Origin: Clostridia bacterium
GTDB lineage: Bacteria; Bacillota_A; Clostridia; Christensenellales; Aristaeellaceae
Length of the DNA: 18,307 bases
Assembly: GCA_017464225.1 (NCBI GenBank)
Contig: JAFUDW010000100.1
Coordinates: forward strand, 1 to 18,307
Direction of reading: 5' to 3'
The position numbers were made by a program, and so were the translations under genes. How positions within the stretch are numbered: position 1 is the first letter of the stretch; the number at the start of each line of letters is the position of its first letter. Below the pieces are notes generated by a model. It had not been told where the DNA came from, did not search any database, and was given only the letters and a program-made list of their open reading frames with translations. Below are positions 1-7,700 of the stretch, piece after piece.

Positions 1-18
1 CCCTTTACAGCATACCTC

Positions 19-411
19 TTAGTAATAGAGCAGCACCACTTCCCGGAGCTTTCCGGGCAGCCGGGCAATTTCCAGATTCACCGAAAGAGCATCCTCGGAA
101 AGATCGCCAGACAGCTCCGGCAGCATATCCAGGGAAACGCGGCGGCTGATATGCTTCCACCAGCCTGTTCTTTGCGCGTCCCGGCAGGAATTGATCGCGA
201 TCCGCATGAGCCAAGTTTTTATGCTGCTTTCGCCGCGGTATGTTGGCAACGCTCTGTATGCCTTCAAGAATGTTTCCTGTACAGCGTCCTCCGCTAATCC
301 TTTATCCCGCAGGTGCAGGTAACACAGCCGTATAAGCTGGGTTTGATAGGTGTTCACCAGATCACAGAATTGCTGTTCGATGTCTGGATCATGTGCCTCG
401 ATCCCTTGCAT
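19..411 (-). pseudogene. ECF-type RNA polymerase sigma factor, truncated after region 2 and linker (probable frameshift)
   Basis: This is a sigma-70 family, extracytoplasmic-function (ECF) type protein that would direct RNA polymerase to stress promoters. The ATG at 411 is chosen because an AAGGAGGTGA ribosome site lies about 10 bases upstream. The 130 visible residues contain region 2 (about 12-85; EDAVQETFLKAY at 41-52 and WLMRIAIN at 67-74), then a linker and the start of region 4 (LPGKLREVVLLYY at 118-130). The frame then meets TAA. The related sigma gene at 2257-2778 continues through a complete helix-turn-helix at this point, so region 4.2 is missing here. A different frame at 1-20 reads K-R-Y-A-V-K, like the start of the missing helix, which points to an indel or sequencing error. 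A truly truncated protein could not recognise a -35 element. Sigma identity is confident; pseudogene status is moderate because the window ends 18 bases later. Confidence 0.72.
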
Positions 412-457
412 CTGCTGCTCACCTCCTTCACTTATTGGACGGAATAAGGATGGGTTT
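412..457 (-). promoter_or_regulatory. Candidate ECF-type -10 region and ribosome site of the truncated sigma gene
   Basis: On the minus strand a CCGTC motif (CGTC at 438-441) lies 26 bases upstream of the ATG at 411. It is followed by AAT and then the AAGGAGGTGA ribosome site. The other sigma gene has the same arrangement, CCGTC-NN-AAT, ahead of its ribosome site. A CGTC-like -10 is typical of ECF sigma promoters. The matching -35 would fall near 457-463, where GAAAT can be read, overlapping one arm of an inverted repeat. The -35 is weak, so this rests mainly on the similarity of the two leaders. Confidence 0.3.
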
Positions 458-459
458 AT

Positions 460-490
460 TTCGCATATACAGAAAAAATATTTATGCGAA
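460..490. repeat. Inverted repeat, 8-bp perfect arms
   Basis: TTCGCATA at 460-467 and TATGCGAA at 483-490 are perfect reverse complements around a 15-base AT-rich centre containing six A's in a row. It sits between the PepSY protein gene and the truncated sigma gene, overlapping where the sigma promoter's -35 would be. It could be an operator or a weak transcript-end hairpin. A second small hairpin, CGGCC-N6-GGCCG at 494-509, lies next to it on the PepSY gene side; on the minus strand T6 follows about 15 bases after that stem, too far for a standard terminator. Confidence 0.5.
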
Positions 491-538
491 GGACGGCCAT
501 CACCGGCCGCCAAAGGTACTTTATCCGTTTTTGGAAGG

Positions 539-2260
539 TCATCCGTTGCCAAGGTTCGCGTGTTCCACCGTCAAATCGAGCACTGTTTCCTCTGCGCTTT
601 TATCATCCGCAGGATACCGGAATTGTACACGATAGCCGTCAGAAAGATAAGTGGAATCGGTGGTGAACATAAAGTCCCAAACGTGCTGAGGTTCGCCGGT
701 TTCCACACTGCTGCTTTCCTGGTGTATGACGCCGGTTTTGTAATCGCCCAGCGTTTTCAGGGCATCCGCGCCATACTTTTCCGCAACAGCTTTTCGGGCA
801 ATCACCAGCGCTTTGTCATATTCCTCCTGGGATGGCGCTATATGGAAGCCGCCAAACAGCTCCGCCTGCTTCTCCAGGGGCAGGAAATATATGGAAGCAG
901 TGCCATGTTCCGCCTGATATGCCGATTCCTTTTCCACTTGGGTCAGCATTTTTCGCTTATTATTCACGGAATCAGGCTCCTTTTCGAAAAAAGGAACTTC
1001 GCTGAGCAGAGAAAAGGGGACGTACATCATCATGGGGTTGCTGTTCGGGGCATACTTATATTCCCGCACGTCCAGCACTTCACCCTTCATGCATTCGATT
1101 TCCAGGCACCACACGTGGTCGTATCTGCCGCCCTTTTGCTTGCCGTCCAGAAAAACGCGCTGGCAAATCTTATAGATCGGCCGGTCATTACCCATGCAGC
1201 AAATAATGTTTTCACCGATCCAACCGGACGCGCCGGTTTTTTCCCTGGCAATCTCAAACGCCTCTTCCGCGCTGATCGCGCCCTCCGGTGGCAGGCGATA
1301 GCCCGCGTGTTGATACAGCCATCCATTTTGGCCCTTTATTTCTATGTCGCTGATCAAATCGCCAAACTCCGCCCATGTTTCTAAGGACCACTGTGTACGA
1401 ATGCCTTCCCGCTCCTCCAAATCGTCCATCACGGTACCCAAGTCCTTCGTGTTGATGTGTTCCAGGAAACTCGCCCGCCAGGGCACAGCATTCTGTCCGA
1501 AGCGGTCAAAGGTCACATCGTAAGACAGGCTGCTGCCGCCGCGCCGGGAAAACCAAACCGTCCATTGCGCGTTTTCCCGGGGATAGGTGTCCGTTTCCGG
1601 CTGCCACACAAGCTCAAAGGTTTCATAAACTTCCCATTCTTCATTGCTTTCCGCCGGCAGTTCCGCGCCGTAAGCATCTTTCAGGGTTTTGACAGCCAAA
1701 GCTCGGGCTTCTAAAAGACTGATTTCCTCGCCTTCCGGCAGAAGCCAGATATTCCTGCCCCATGCGCCGATAGCTGTCATCATTTCTCCATACCAGTGTT
1801 TTTGCTCCAGCGTCCATAACCCTTCATTTCTGCCAAAAGCGGTACGGCAGATTTCCTCGATGGTTTCCCTTTCCCAATATCCATGTCCGGCTTTGAATGC
1901 CTGCATGAGCATGGACCCTTCGTCCAGCGTGATACCGTTTTCATTCAGGATTTGGAGCAGGTTTTGCAGATCATCATAGGTATAGTTTTCCTGCGCATTG
2001 CTTTGCGCAGTGGGCACTGCTACCTGCTCCACCACTTCCTTGGGCGACAGCAGCACCGCAGCCAGGGCCGTTGCGGTCATCAGCAATAAAATTATCACAA
2101 AGACATATATAGGTTTTGCAGTAAAATAGATTTTCCTCACTTTTCTACCCTCCATCGCTTTCCGAATGATCTGATTGCATTCCTGGGCAGAAGGGTTCAG
2201 AGAGGCAAACGTGGTATCAACAGCGTTTTCAATGCGCTTTTGGAATATCATGTCTTTCAT
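539..2260 (-). CDS. Single-span membrane protein with PepSY-like repeats, probable ECF anti-sigma/sensor partner
   Basis: 573 residues. A basic cytoplasmic N-terminus (1-50; NPSAQECNQIIRKAMEGRK at 22-40) precedes one transmembrane helix (about 51-71, IYVFVIILLLMTATALAAVL). The rest would be extracytoplasmic, with three PepSY-like segments that begin with an acidic helix: 180-198 (ISLLEARALAVKT), 329-343 (ISAEEAFEIAREKTG) and 476-499 (PSQEEYDKALVIARK). Each is followed by strand-rich sequence. The ATG overlaps the TGA of the upstream ECF sigma gene in ATGA, and a GGAGGTG ribosome site precedes it, so the two are translationally coupled. In Clostridia, such proteins next to ECF sigma genes are usually membrane anti-sigma or sensor proteins, with the short N-terminus holding the sigma factor. 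No zinc-binding HxxxCxxC anti-sigma motif is seen. The role is inferred from topology and context. Confidence 0.75.
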   Translation of the reverse strand: MKDMIFQKRIENAVDTTFASLNPSAQECNQIIRKAMEGRKVRKIYFTAKPIYVFVIILLLMTATALAAVLLSPKEVVEQVAVPTAQSNAQENYTYDDLQNLLQILNENGITLDEGSMLMQAFKAGHGYWERETIEEICRTAFGRNEGLWTLEQKHWYGEMMTAIGAWGRNIWLLPEGEEISLLEARALAVKTLKDAYGAELPAESNEEWEVYETFELVWQPETDTYPRENAQWTVWFSRRGGSSLSYDVTFDRFGQNAVPWRASFLEHINTKDLGTVMDDLEEREGIRTQWSLETWAEFGDLISDIEIKGQNGWLYQHAGYRLPPEGAISAEEAFEIAREKTGASGWIGENIICCMGNDRPIYKICQRVFLDGKQKGGRYDHVWCLEIECMKGEVLDVREYKYAPNSNPMMMYVPFSLLSEVPFFEKEPDSVNNKRKMLTQVEKESAYQAEHGTASIYFLPLEKQAELFGGFHIAPSQEEYDKALVIARKAVAEKYGADALKTLGDYKTGVIHQESSSVETGEPQHVWDFMFTTDSTYLSDGYRVQFRYPADDKSAEETVLDLTVEHANLGNG

Positions 2261-2778
2261 TTTGTTTCACCTCCCGTCAAGCTGCGTTTAAGCATCTCTT
2301 CCGCCCGTTTGAGGCGCTTGCCGGCGGTGGATTTGGGAATACCCAGCGCTTCCGCCGTGTCCTGCAAGGTCATGTTGGAATAGTAATACAATAACACAAG
2401 CTGCTTATATTTAACCGGCAAATTGCCGACCTCGATCACCAGGTCACGATCTTCCTCCGGCATGGAAATGAAGCTTGGTGGCAATTCATCCAGGCTTGTC
2501 TTGAAATCAATATGCTTGAACCATTGTGTCCGCCGATAATCCCGACAAATGTTGATTGCCACCCGCATCAGCCATGCCTTTTCATTCTGAATGGATGAAG
2601 GGTTATTGCGCTCCAAGTATTTCCACGCTTTCATAAACGTATCTTGCATTGCGTCCTGTGCAAGATCATGATCGGCCAGATAAATAAAGCAGGTTTTCAG
2701 GATCGCTCCCGCATAAGTGTGAACCCATGTTTCCAATATCTGCTCTCGGGTCATGCTGGGTACCGCAGCACGCTCCAT
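2257..2778 (-). CDS. ECF-type RNA polymerase sigma factor (complete)
   Basis: 173 residues, the usual ECF length. Region 2 spans about 15-85 (DAMQDTFMKAW at 42-52 and WLMRVAINICRDYRR at 69-83). Region 4 spans about 118-165, with the helix-turn-helix MTLQDTAEALGIPKSTAGKRL at 136-156. The ATG at 2778 is preferred over upstream in-frame starts because AGGAGGTGA lies directly before it and the conserved fold starts soon after. It is the first gene of the unit and shares ATGA with the downstream PepSY membrane protein, its likely regulator. It is clearly paralogous to the truncated sigma gene at 19-411: both carry CRD-x-x-R-T-x-W-x-K-H-I followed by SLD-x-LP. An ECF-like promoter just upstream suggests autoregulation. 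The target regulon cannot be read from the window. Confidence 0.9.
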   Translation of the reverse strand: MERAAVPSMTREQILETWVHTYAGAILKTCFIYLADHDLAQDAMQDTFMKAWKYLERNNPSSIQNEKAWLMRVAINICRDYRRTQWFKHIDFKTSLDELPPSFISMPEEDRDLVIEVGNLPVKYKQLVLLYYYSNMTLQDTAEALGIPKSTAGKRLKRAEEMLKRSLTGGETK

Positions 2779-2807
2779 ACCGATCACCTCCTCTCTACAC
2801 CAATTAA

Positions 2808-2833
2808 GACGGATGGAATGCCATTGTTGTCCA
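2808..2833 (-). promoter_or_regulatory. Candidate ECF-type promoter of the sigma/PepSY operon
   Basis: On the minus strand TGGACA (2828-2833) and CGTC (2808-2811) are separated by 16 bases. This matches the general layout of ECF promoters, with a -35 rich in AAC/ACA and a CGTC-type -10 at 16-17 bases. It lies about 30 bases before the start codon at 2778, leaving room for a short leader with the ribosome site. The CCGTC-NN-AAT stretch recurs ahead of the truncated sigma gene, which supports a shared regulator. It was found by eye and is modest evidence. Confidence 0.35.
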
Positions 2834-2877
2834 CTTTTTATAAACTTTTCTTTACGGGTATTATCAGCCTTGTGGCA

Positions 2878-3039
2878 GCCATAAAATTGGTTCTTCACGT
2901 TTTCTTAGGGGATGGAATCCTTGTCCTCATTTGTATGACTCGCGGCTGTGCCGCGAAGTTCTTGCAGTGAAGGAATTTCTGCCATGCATGCTATGTCTTA
3001 TAAACAATCCCCTAACTTTCCGTGAAGAGCCATAAAATT
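2878..3039. repeat. Inverted-repeat element bounded by 11-bp direct repeats (MITE-like candidate)
   Basis: GCCATAAAATT occurs at 2878-2888 and again, same orientation, at 3029-3039. Between them lie two inverted arms. The left arm, 2892-2913, reads TCTTCACG, five unmatched bases, then TTAGGGGAT. The right arm, 3007-3028, is the reverse complement with the same five-base unmatched block (17 of 22 positions pair). The centre carries a small hairpin, CGCGGC-TGT-GCCGCG at 2941-2955. Inverted termini inside short direct repeats suggest a small non-coding mobile element with a target duplication. The left arm is three bases further from its direct repeat than the right, so the ends are uncertain. 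No coding capacity is seen. A pair of inverted regulatory sites is the alternative. Confidence 0.45.
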
Positions 3040-3047
3040 TGAACGGC

Positions 3048-3077
3048 ATAAAAATGAAGGGGATGCGGCCCCTTCAT
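3048..3077 (-). terminator. Rho-independent terminator of the rbgA-comM operon
   Basis: On the minus strand ATGAAGGGG-CCGCAT-CCCCTTCAT forms a perfect 9-bp stem (arms 3069-3077 and 3054-3062) followed at once by TTTTT (3050-3054, the first T closing the stem). It lies about 90 bases beyond the comM stop. Its 5' arm region can also join a competing hairpin, GGGGATGC with GCATCCCC (3078-3085 with 3059-3066), which cannot coexist with the terminator stem. Confidence 0.8.
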
Positions 3078-3115
3078 GCATCCCCAGCATTGGTTTATGG
3101 GGTTATAGATAGTCC

Positions 3116-3138
3116 GAGCCCTGCGTTTTGCAGGGCTC
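3116..3138. repeat. Perfect 9-bp hairpin downstream of comM
   Basis: GAGCCCTGC (3116-3124), loop GTTTT, GCAGGGCTC (3130-3138). On the minus strand it follows the comM stop by about 27 bases, but the next bases (GGACTATCTA) are not T-rich, so it is not a standard terminator in that direction. It may protect the 3' end of the transcript or mark an RNA processing site. Confidence 0.55.
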
Positions 3139-3165
3139 TTATCATACAAAAAGATATATTGGCCT

Positions 3166-4704
3166 TTATCTGTTCCAATACTTGGCGTCCAGCATGCGGT
3201 ATTGAATGGCCTCAGCCATAGCGGGGGCTGATATTTCCGGATCGCCTCGCAGATCGGCCACCGTTCGCGCCACCTTGATCAGGCGGGTATATCCGCGCAT
3301 GCTCAGGGCATATTTATCCACCGCTCGGGTCAGCAGCGTTCTTGCGGCATCAGAAAGACAGGCCAATTCTTCAATATGCTTATTGTTCATCTGGGCGTTG
3401 CAGGATATCCCGGCATGGGCGAAGCGATCGCGCTGCCTTTGACGTGCCAGCTCTACGCGCTGACGGACGGCTTCGCTGCTTTCACCCTTAGCGTCGGCAG
3501 TGATTTCGTCCACGGGCACAGCGTCCACCTCGATATGCAGATCGATGCGGTCGAGCAGCGGGCCCGAAATGCGATCCAAATAGCGCCTGATCTCATGGGA
3601 GCCGCAGGTGCACTGCCTGACGGCGCTGCCATAATACCCACAGGGACAAGGGTTCATGCTGGCCACCAGCATGCAGCGGCATTGATACTGCATATGCGCC
3701 CGTACGCGGCTGACCGTGCATACACCGTCCTCCAAGGGCTGGCGCAGCGCTTCCAGCGCCGTACGGGAATACTCCGGCAATTCGTCCAGGAATAACACGC
3801 CGTTATGCGCCAGGGAGATCTCGCCCGGAATGGCGTTGGCCCCGCCGCCCACCAGCGACGGCATGGACGCCGAATGGTGCGGCGTGCGGAAGGGGCGTTC
3901 GGTAAGCAGTCCCGTCCCTGTGGGCAGGATACCCGCCGCCGAATGGATGCGGGTGGTTTCAAAGGCCTCTTCCATGGTCATACGGGGCAGGATGCCGGGC
4001 AAGCACCGGGCCAGCATGGTTTTTCCGCTGCCCGGCACGCCTACCATCAGCATATTATGTCCGCCGGCAGCCGCTACCTCCAGGGCGCGGCGCGCGCCAG
4101 CCTGGCCGCGGATGCTGCTCATATCGCTGGTCACAGCGCGTTCCCGCAGGCATTCCTCATAGGTTTTTTGCTGTTGGGCCAAAAGCGGCGCGGCGCCTGT
4201 CAGGTGCATGACAGCCTCGTAGAGCGTATGGGCGGGATATACCCGCATGCCCTGTACCGCCTGTACCTCCGGCGCGTTTTCGGCAGGCATGATCACATCG
4301 CGGATGCCGTGCTCATGGGCTGAAAGCACCATGGACAGCGCTCCGCGAACGGGCACCAGCCTGCCGTCCAGAGCAAGCTCGCCCATGAGCAGGATATTCT
4401 CGCAATCGATGGGCTTGACCTGTCGTGTGGCGATCACCAGCGCCACGGCGATGGAAAGATCAAAAGCCGCGCCTTCCTTGCGCACATCGGCCGGTGAAAG
4501 GCTCACGGTGATATGGCCAAAGGGAACCGAAAAACCATTGTTTTTCAGCGCGGCGAATACCCTGTCCCGGCTCTCACGCACGGCGGCGTCCGGCAAGCCC
4601 ACGATGGTAAATATGGTCTGCTGTCCGCCCGCGACATAGGCTTCCACCGTTACCGGGATCCCTTCCACGCCCTGCAGGGCAAAGCAGCATGTTCGTGCCA
4701 GCAT
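3166..4704 (-). CDS. comM: ComM/YifB family AAA+ ATPase (Mg-chelatase-like)
   Basis: 512 residues, the normal family length. An N-terminal Lon/S5-like domain (about 20-125; IVGLPDAAVRESRDRV at 34-49) precedes the AAA+ Mg-chelatase-like module. Walker A is GVPGSGKT (222-229) and Walker B is VLFLDE (303-308). NPCPCGYYG (351-359) and LLDRIDLHIEV (383-393) are also typical, and the C-terminal lid ends in the usual YRMLD-containing tail. In Gram-negative bacteria ComM is a hexameric helicase that aids branch migration during natural transformation; the role in Bacillota is less well shown. AAGGAGGG lies about 9 bases before the ATG. It starts 15 bases after the glycosyltransferase stop and is the last gene of the operon. 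The dprA gene that often follows comM is absent; a terminator follows instead. Confidence 0.93.
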   Translation of the reverse strand: MLARTCCFALQGVEGIPVTVEAYVAGGQQTIFTIVGLPDAAVRESRDRVFAALKNNGFSVPFGHITVSLSPADVRKEGAAFDLSIAVALVIATRQVKPIDCENILLMGELALDGRLVPVRGALSMVLSAHEHGIRDVIMPAENAPEVQAVQGMRVYPAHTLYEAVMHLTGAAPLLAQQQKTYEECLRERAVTSDMSSIRGQAGARRALEVAAAGGHNMLMVGVPGSGKTMLARCLPGILPRMTMEEAFETTRIHSAAGILPTGTGLLTERPFRTPHHSASMPSLVGGGANAIPGEISLAHNGVLFLDELPEYSRTALEALRQPLEDGVCTVSRVRAHMQYQCRCMLVASMNPCPCGYYGSAVRQCTCGSHEIRRYLDRISGPLLDRIDLHIEVDAVPVDEITADAKGESSEAVRQRVELARQRQRDRFAHAGISCNAQMNNKHIEELACLSDAARTLLTRAVDKYALSMRGYTRLIKVARTVADLRGDPEISAPAMAEAIQYRMLDAKYWNR

Positions 4705-4719
4705 GGCAACGTTCCCTCC

Positions 4720-7700
4720 TTAGTAGTAAATCCATCCACGGAACCACTGCATGGCCCGCAGCCATTTTGTGCTGGCCGTGACGCCGCTGATATAGGGGAA
4801 GAAGGCGATAAACAGCGCCAGGGCGATCACCAGGCACGCCGCCGTCAGCAAGGTGGGAATGCGCCGCCAGCGCAGCTCCAACCGACCGCCGATGGATATG
4901 GGGTTCTCCAGCGCATCCGAAAGCAGATCCAAGCAGAGCGCAAAGGCCAGGATGATAAACGGCACCGACGGGAAGTAATGATAGATATACGTGCCCCGGG
5001 GCACCAGCATCCAGGGAACAAACTGCGCGGCAAAGCTGATCAGCAGAATGGCCGGACGCATATCATTTTGCCGGGTATGCAGCGTAATGCCGTCCCGACG
5101 GGAAAAATGCCGCAAAAGCCACACCAGCGCCGTAACGGCCAGCGCGGCCAATCCGCCCCACCATACCAAAGGATTGCCAAATGCCGCAATGGTCTGGGCT
5201 GTGCCTGCCGTTTTATACGTTCCCGAATAGTACCACATGGGCTTTTTCATGATGGGCCATTCATACCAGGGCGAATAGAAGGGATGATCCATCCCCAGCC
5301 CAGGCGTGCTGTGATACCCCAGCATGCCGCCCATAAAGCCGCTCTCAAAGTAATCGCCTACGGCAGCCTGGATCACCCGTTTGACCGTGACGCCCGAGGG
5401 CGTATAAGGCAGGAAATACGGAATATAAGAAACATAGTAGATGCCCAGCGGTACGGCCACAAAGAATACAAGGCAGCACAGCAGCGTGATCACAGGTCTT
5501 AGGTAGATCTCCTTCGCCGCCGCGGCGGATCGTCCCTCCGCAGGCAGATCGCGCGCCTCCAGCGACTGGGTAAAGCGGCGGTACAGGCTCCAGAAGAACA
5601 GCAGCGCTAGCCCAACGCCGGCATAACAGCCCGTCCATTTGCTGGCGACAGCCAGTCCCATGCAAAGTCCGGACAGGAACAGCGGAACCAGCGTGCGCCA
5701 GAGCTTTTTATTCCAGTAATCCATGCGCAGGTAATACACCATAAACACATAAGACCAGAGAATAAACAGCACCACAAAGCTGTCGATGGTGGCGATACGG
5801 GTCTGGGTAAAGTGCATGAAATCCACCGCCATCAGGAACATGGCGGCAAAGGCCGCAAGCCGGCGCTTTGTGAGCAGCTTTCCCAACAGATACATGCCTG
5901 GCAGCATCAGTACGCCCGCCAATGCTCCGGCGAAGCGCCAGCCAAATGGCGTCATGCCGAAGATGCCGATGCTGAACGCGATCAACACCTTTCCCAGCGG
6001 CGGATGCGAGGTTTCATACGGCATATAGGTATAATCGCCCCGCATGGCAAGATAATGCTCATAGCCGGTGCGCGCGTGGTAGATCTCGTCAAAATAGGTG
6101 CTGTTGTACCACCCGGGCTCGCCGAAGAAAGCATCCTGCTCATCGATAAGGCCGGCCCCGTCTTCGCTGACCAGCGACACGGGATAAACGGCTTGCGTTT
6201 CGGGATCGCGCAGGATCACCTCGTATATGGTGGTGCCGATCAGCTGCGCCTCGATACGCACATACCGGCCAAAGAGCATCTCCGGCTCGCTGCTGTAATT
6301 ATGCTGACCGTCATAATAGCTGGCTTCGGTGAGGTATTTCCATTTAAAGCAATCGCCCTCTGTGATCTCCGCCCAGTAAGGATCGCTCCAGGTCTCGCCG
6401 TCGTCGCTGACCCGCACGATGAATTCTTGATTTTGCCGATGGATGCCGCCCAGATAGAGCATGTTCATGGCATGAGGTTCGCCAAGATCCAACACCACGC
6501 TGTCCCGGGGGGATTCGGAACGCCACCAGGTCTGCGGCGACTTTGTGGCTCCCAGGTTGGTAAAAGCAACCACCGCGTAGACAGCCGTTATGCCCAGCAT
6601 CAGCAGCCAATCGATCCCCTTCATGGCCGCGATCGGCTGTGGATGCAGCAGTTCCCGCAAGGCGGGTTTATTTTTCGTATCAGGTTTTTCCCCGTCAAGC
6701 GTTTCAGCCGTTTCGCAAAGCGTCACGTGTTGGCCCTCAGCACAGATGCTGACCGCTGTCAGGCCGGCAAAGCAAGCCGTCAGGCAATTGCAGGCTGAAA
6801 CGATATATTCTATCGCCGCGCTGTCGCTGACGATGCCAAACATCCGCGCGCTCAGATGGCCCTCTACGCCGCCGATGCGGATCCCGCGGTCAAGCACCAC
6901 GCCCACATTCAGGAATACCAGCGCCGATAGGAGAATGAACAACGCGTATACCCGGCGATCACGCTCCAGCACGCAGGCCAGTGCAAGCAGCGCAGCGGCC
7001 GGGAACAGATAGCGCTCATGCATCATCACGCCAAAGGAGCAAAGCTGCAAAAGCAGCAGCGCACCCAGCAGCGGCAGATGGCGGATATCCCCTCCGGCCA
7101 GATACAGCCCGGCGCAGAGAACCACGCTGAACACGATCACCGCCGTGCCAAGGGCGCTGTACGTCATTGGGATCAAAGCGACAGCCAGCAGCGCAGCGCA
7201 GGCAGCGCACAGGCTCAGCATCCTGGATTTCTCCCGGCGGGCCCACCGTGCCCGGAGCCCCACCGTTATCAATCCGCCCAGCAAAGCCAGCATGGCAAGC
7301 AGGCGAATATACCAGGGGCATGCGTCAGTCACATCCGCCCAATTTTTGCCAAACAGGAAATACAAATTGCAGGCATTGACCGTGGCGTTGGCATAGTATC
7401 CCATGGTGCCCCGGTACAGGCGCACGATCCACCAGCCTTCGCTGTTATCGGCGTTGGGCGAGAATGGCAGGATGACCGCCGCAGCCACCAGAGCAGCCAG
7501 CGCCAGCCCGATAGCCGTCTGTACCAGCAGCTTTTTCTCCCTGCGCCTGATTAGCAGCCACAGCAGCGCCAGCAGGCCCAGCGGGCCAAACATCAGCGCT
7601 TGGGGCTTCATGAGCACAGCGGTCATATACATGGGCAACGCAGCCGCCCAACGGTTCTCCACTGCAAATATCACCACCAGCAGCAGGCACAGCGTCATCA

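Larger units (their letters stand above)
2779..3165. other. Intergenic region between the sigma operon and the comM operon
   Basis: This is the only gene-free stretch over 300 bases. Reading in the minus direction from the comM stop it holds: a perfect 9-bp hairpin without a T-run (3116-3138), the comM operon terminator with an overlapping alternative hairpin (3054-3085), the inverted-repeat element (2878-3039), and the candidate ECF promoter plus ribosome site of the sigma gene (2779-2833). No convincing small gene, tRNA or riboswitch was recognised. Confidence 0.7.

Noticed and set aside
350..1384. Long plus-strand open frame (344 residues)
   Set aside because: It is antisense to the PepSY protein and sigma genes, has no ribosome site at its start, and its translation shows no recognisable domain.
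2257..2898. Longer version of the intact sigma factor (213 residues)
   Set aside because: The extra 40 residues cover the candidate promoter, and the ATG at 2778 has the strong ribosome site.
2941..2955. CGCGGC-TGT-GCCGCG as a terminator
   Set aside because: No T-run follows on either strand; it is treated as the central part of the inverted-repeat element.
2644..2970. Plus-strand open frame of 108 residues over the intergenic region
   Set aside because: It starts inside the sigma gene on the opposite strand and runs through the inverted-repeat element; no ribosome site.
3054..3138. Riboswitch or T-box leader for the sigma operon
   Set aside because: No T-box or other conserved aptamer motif was recognised, and the hairpins lie nearest the comM stop, so an operon end is the simpler reading.
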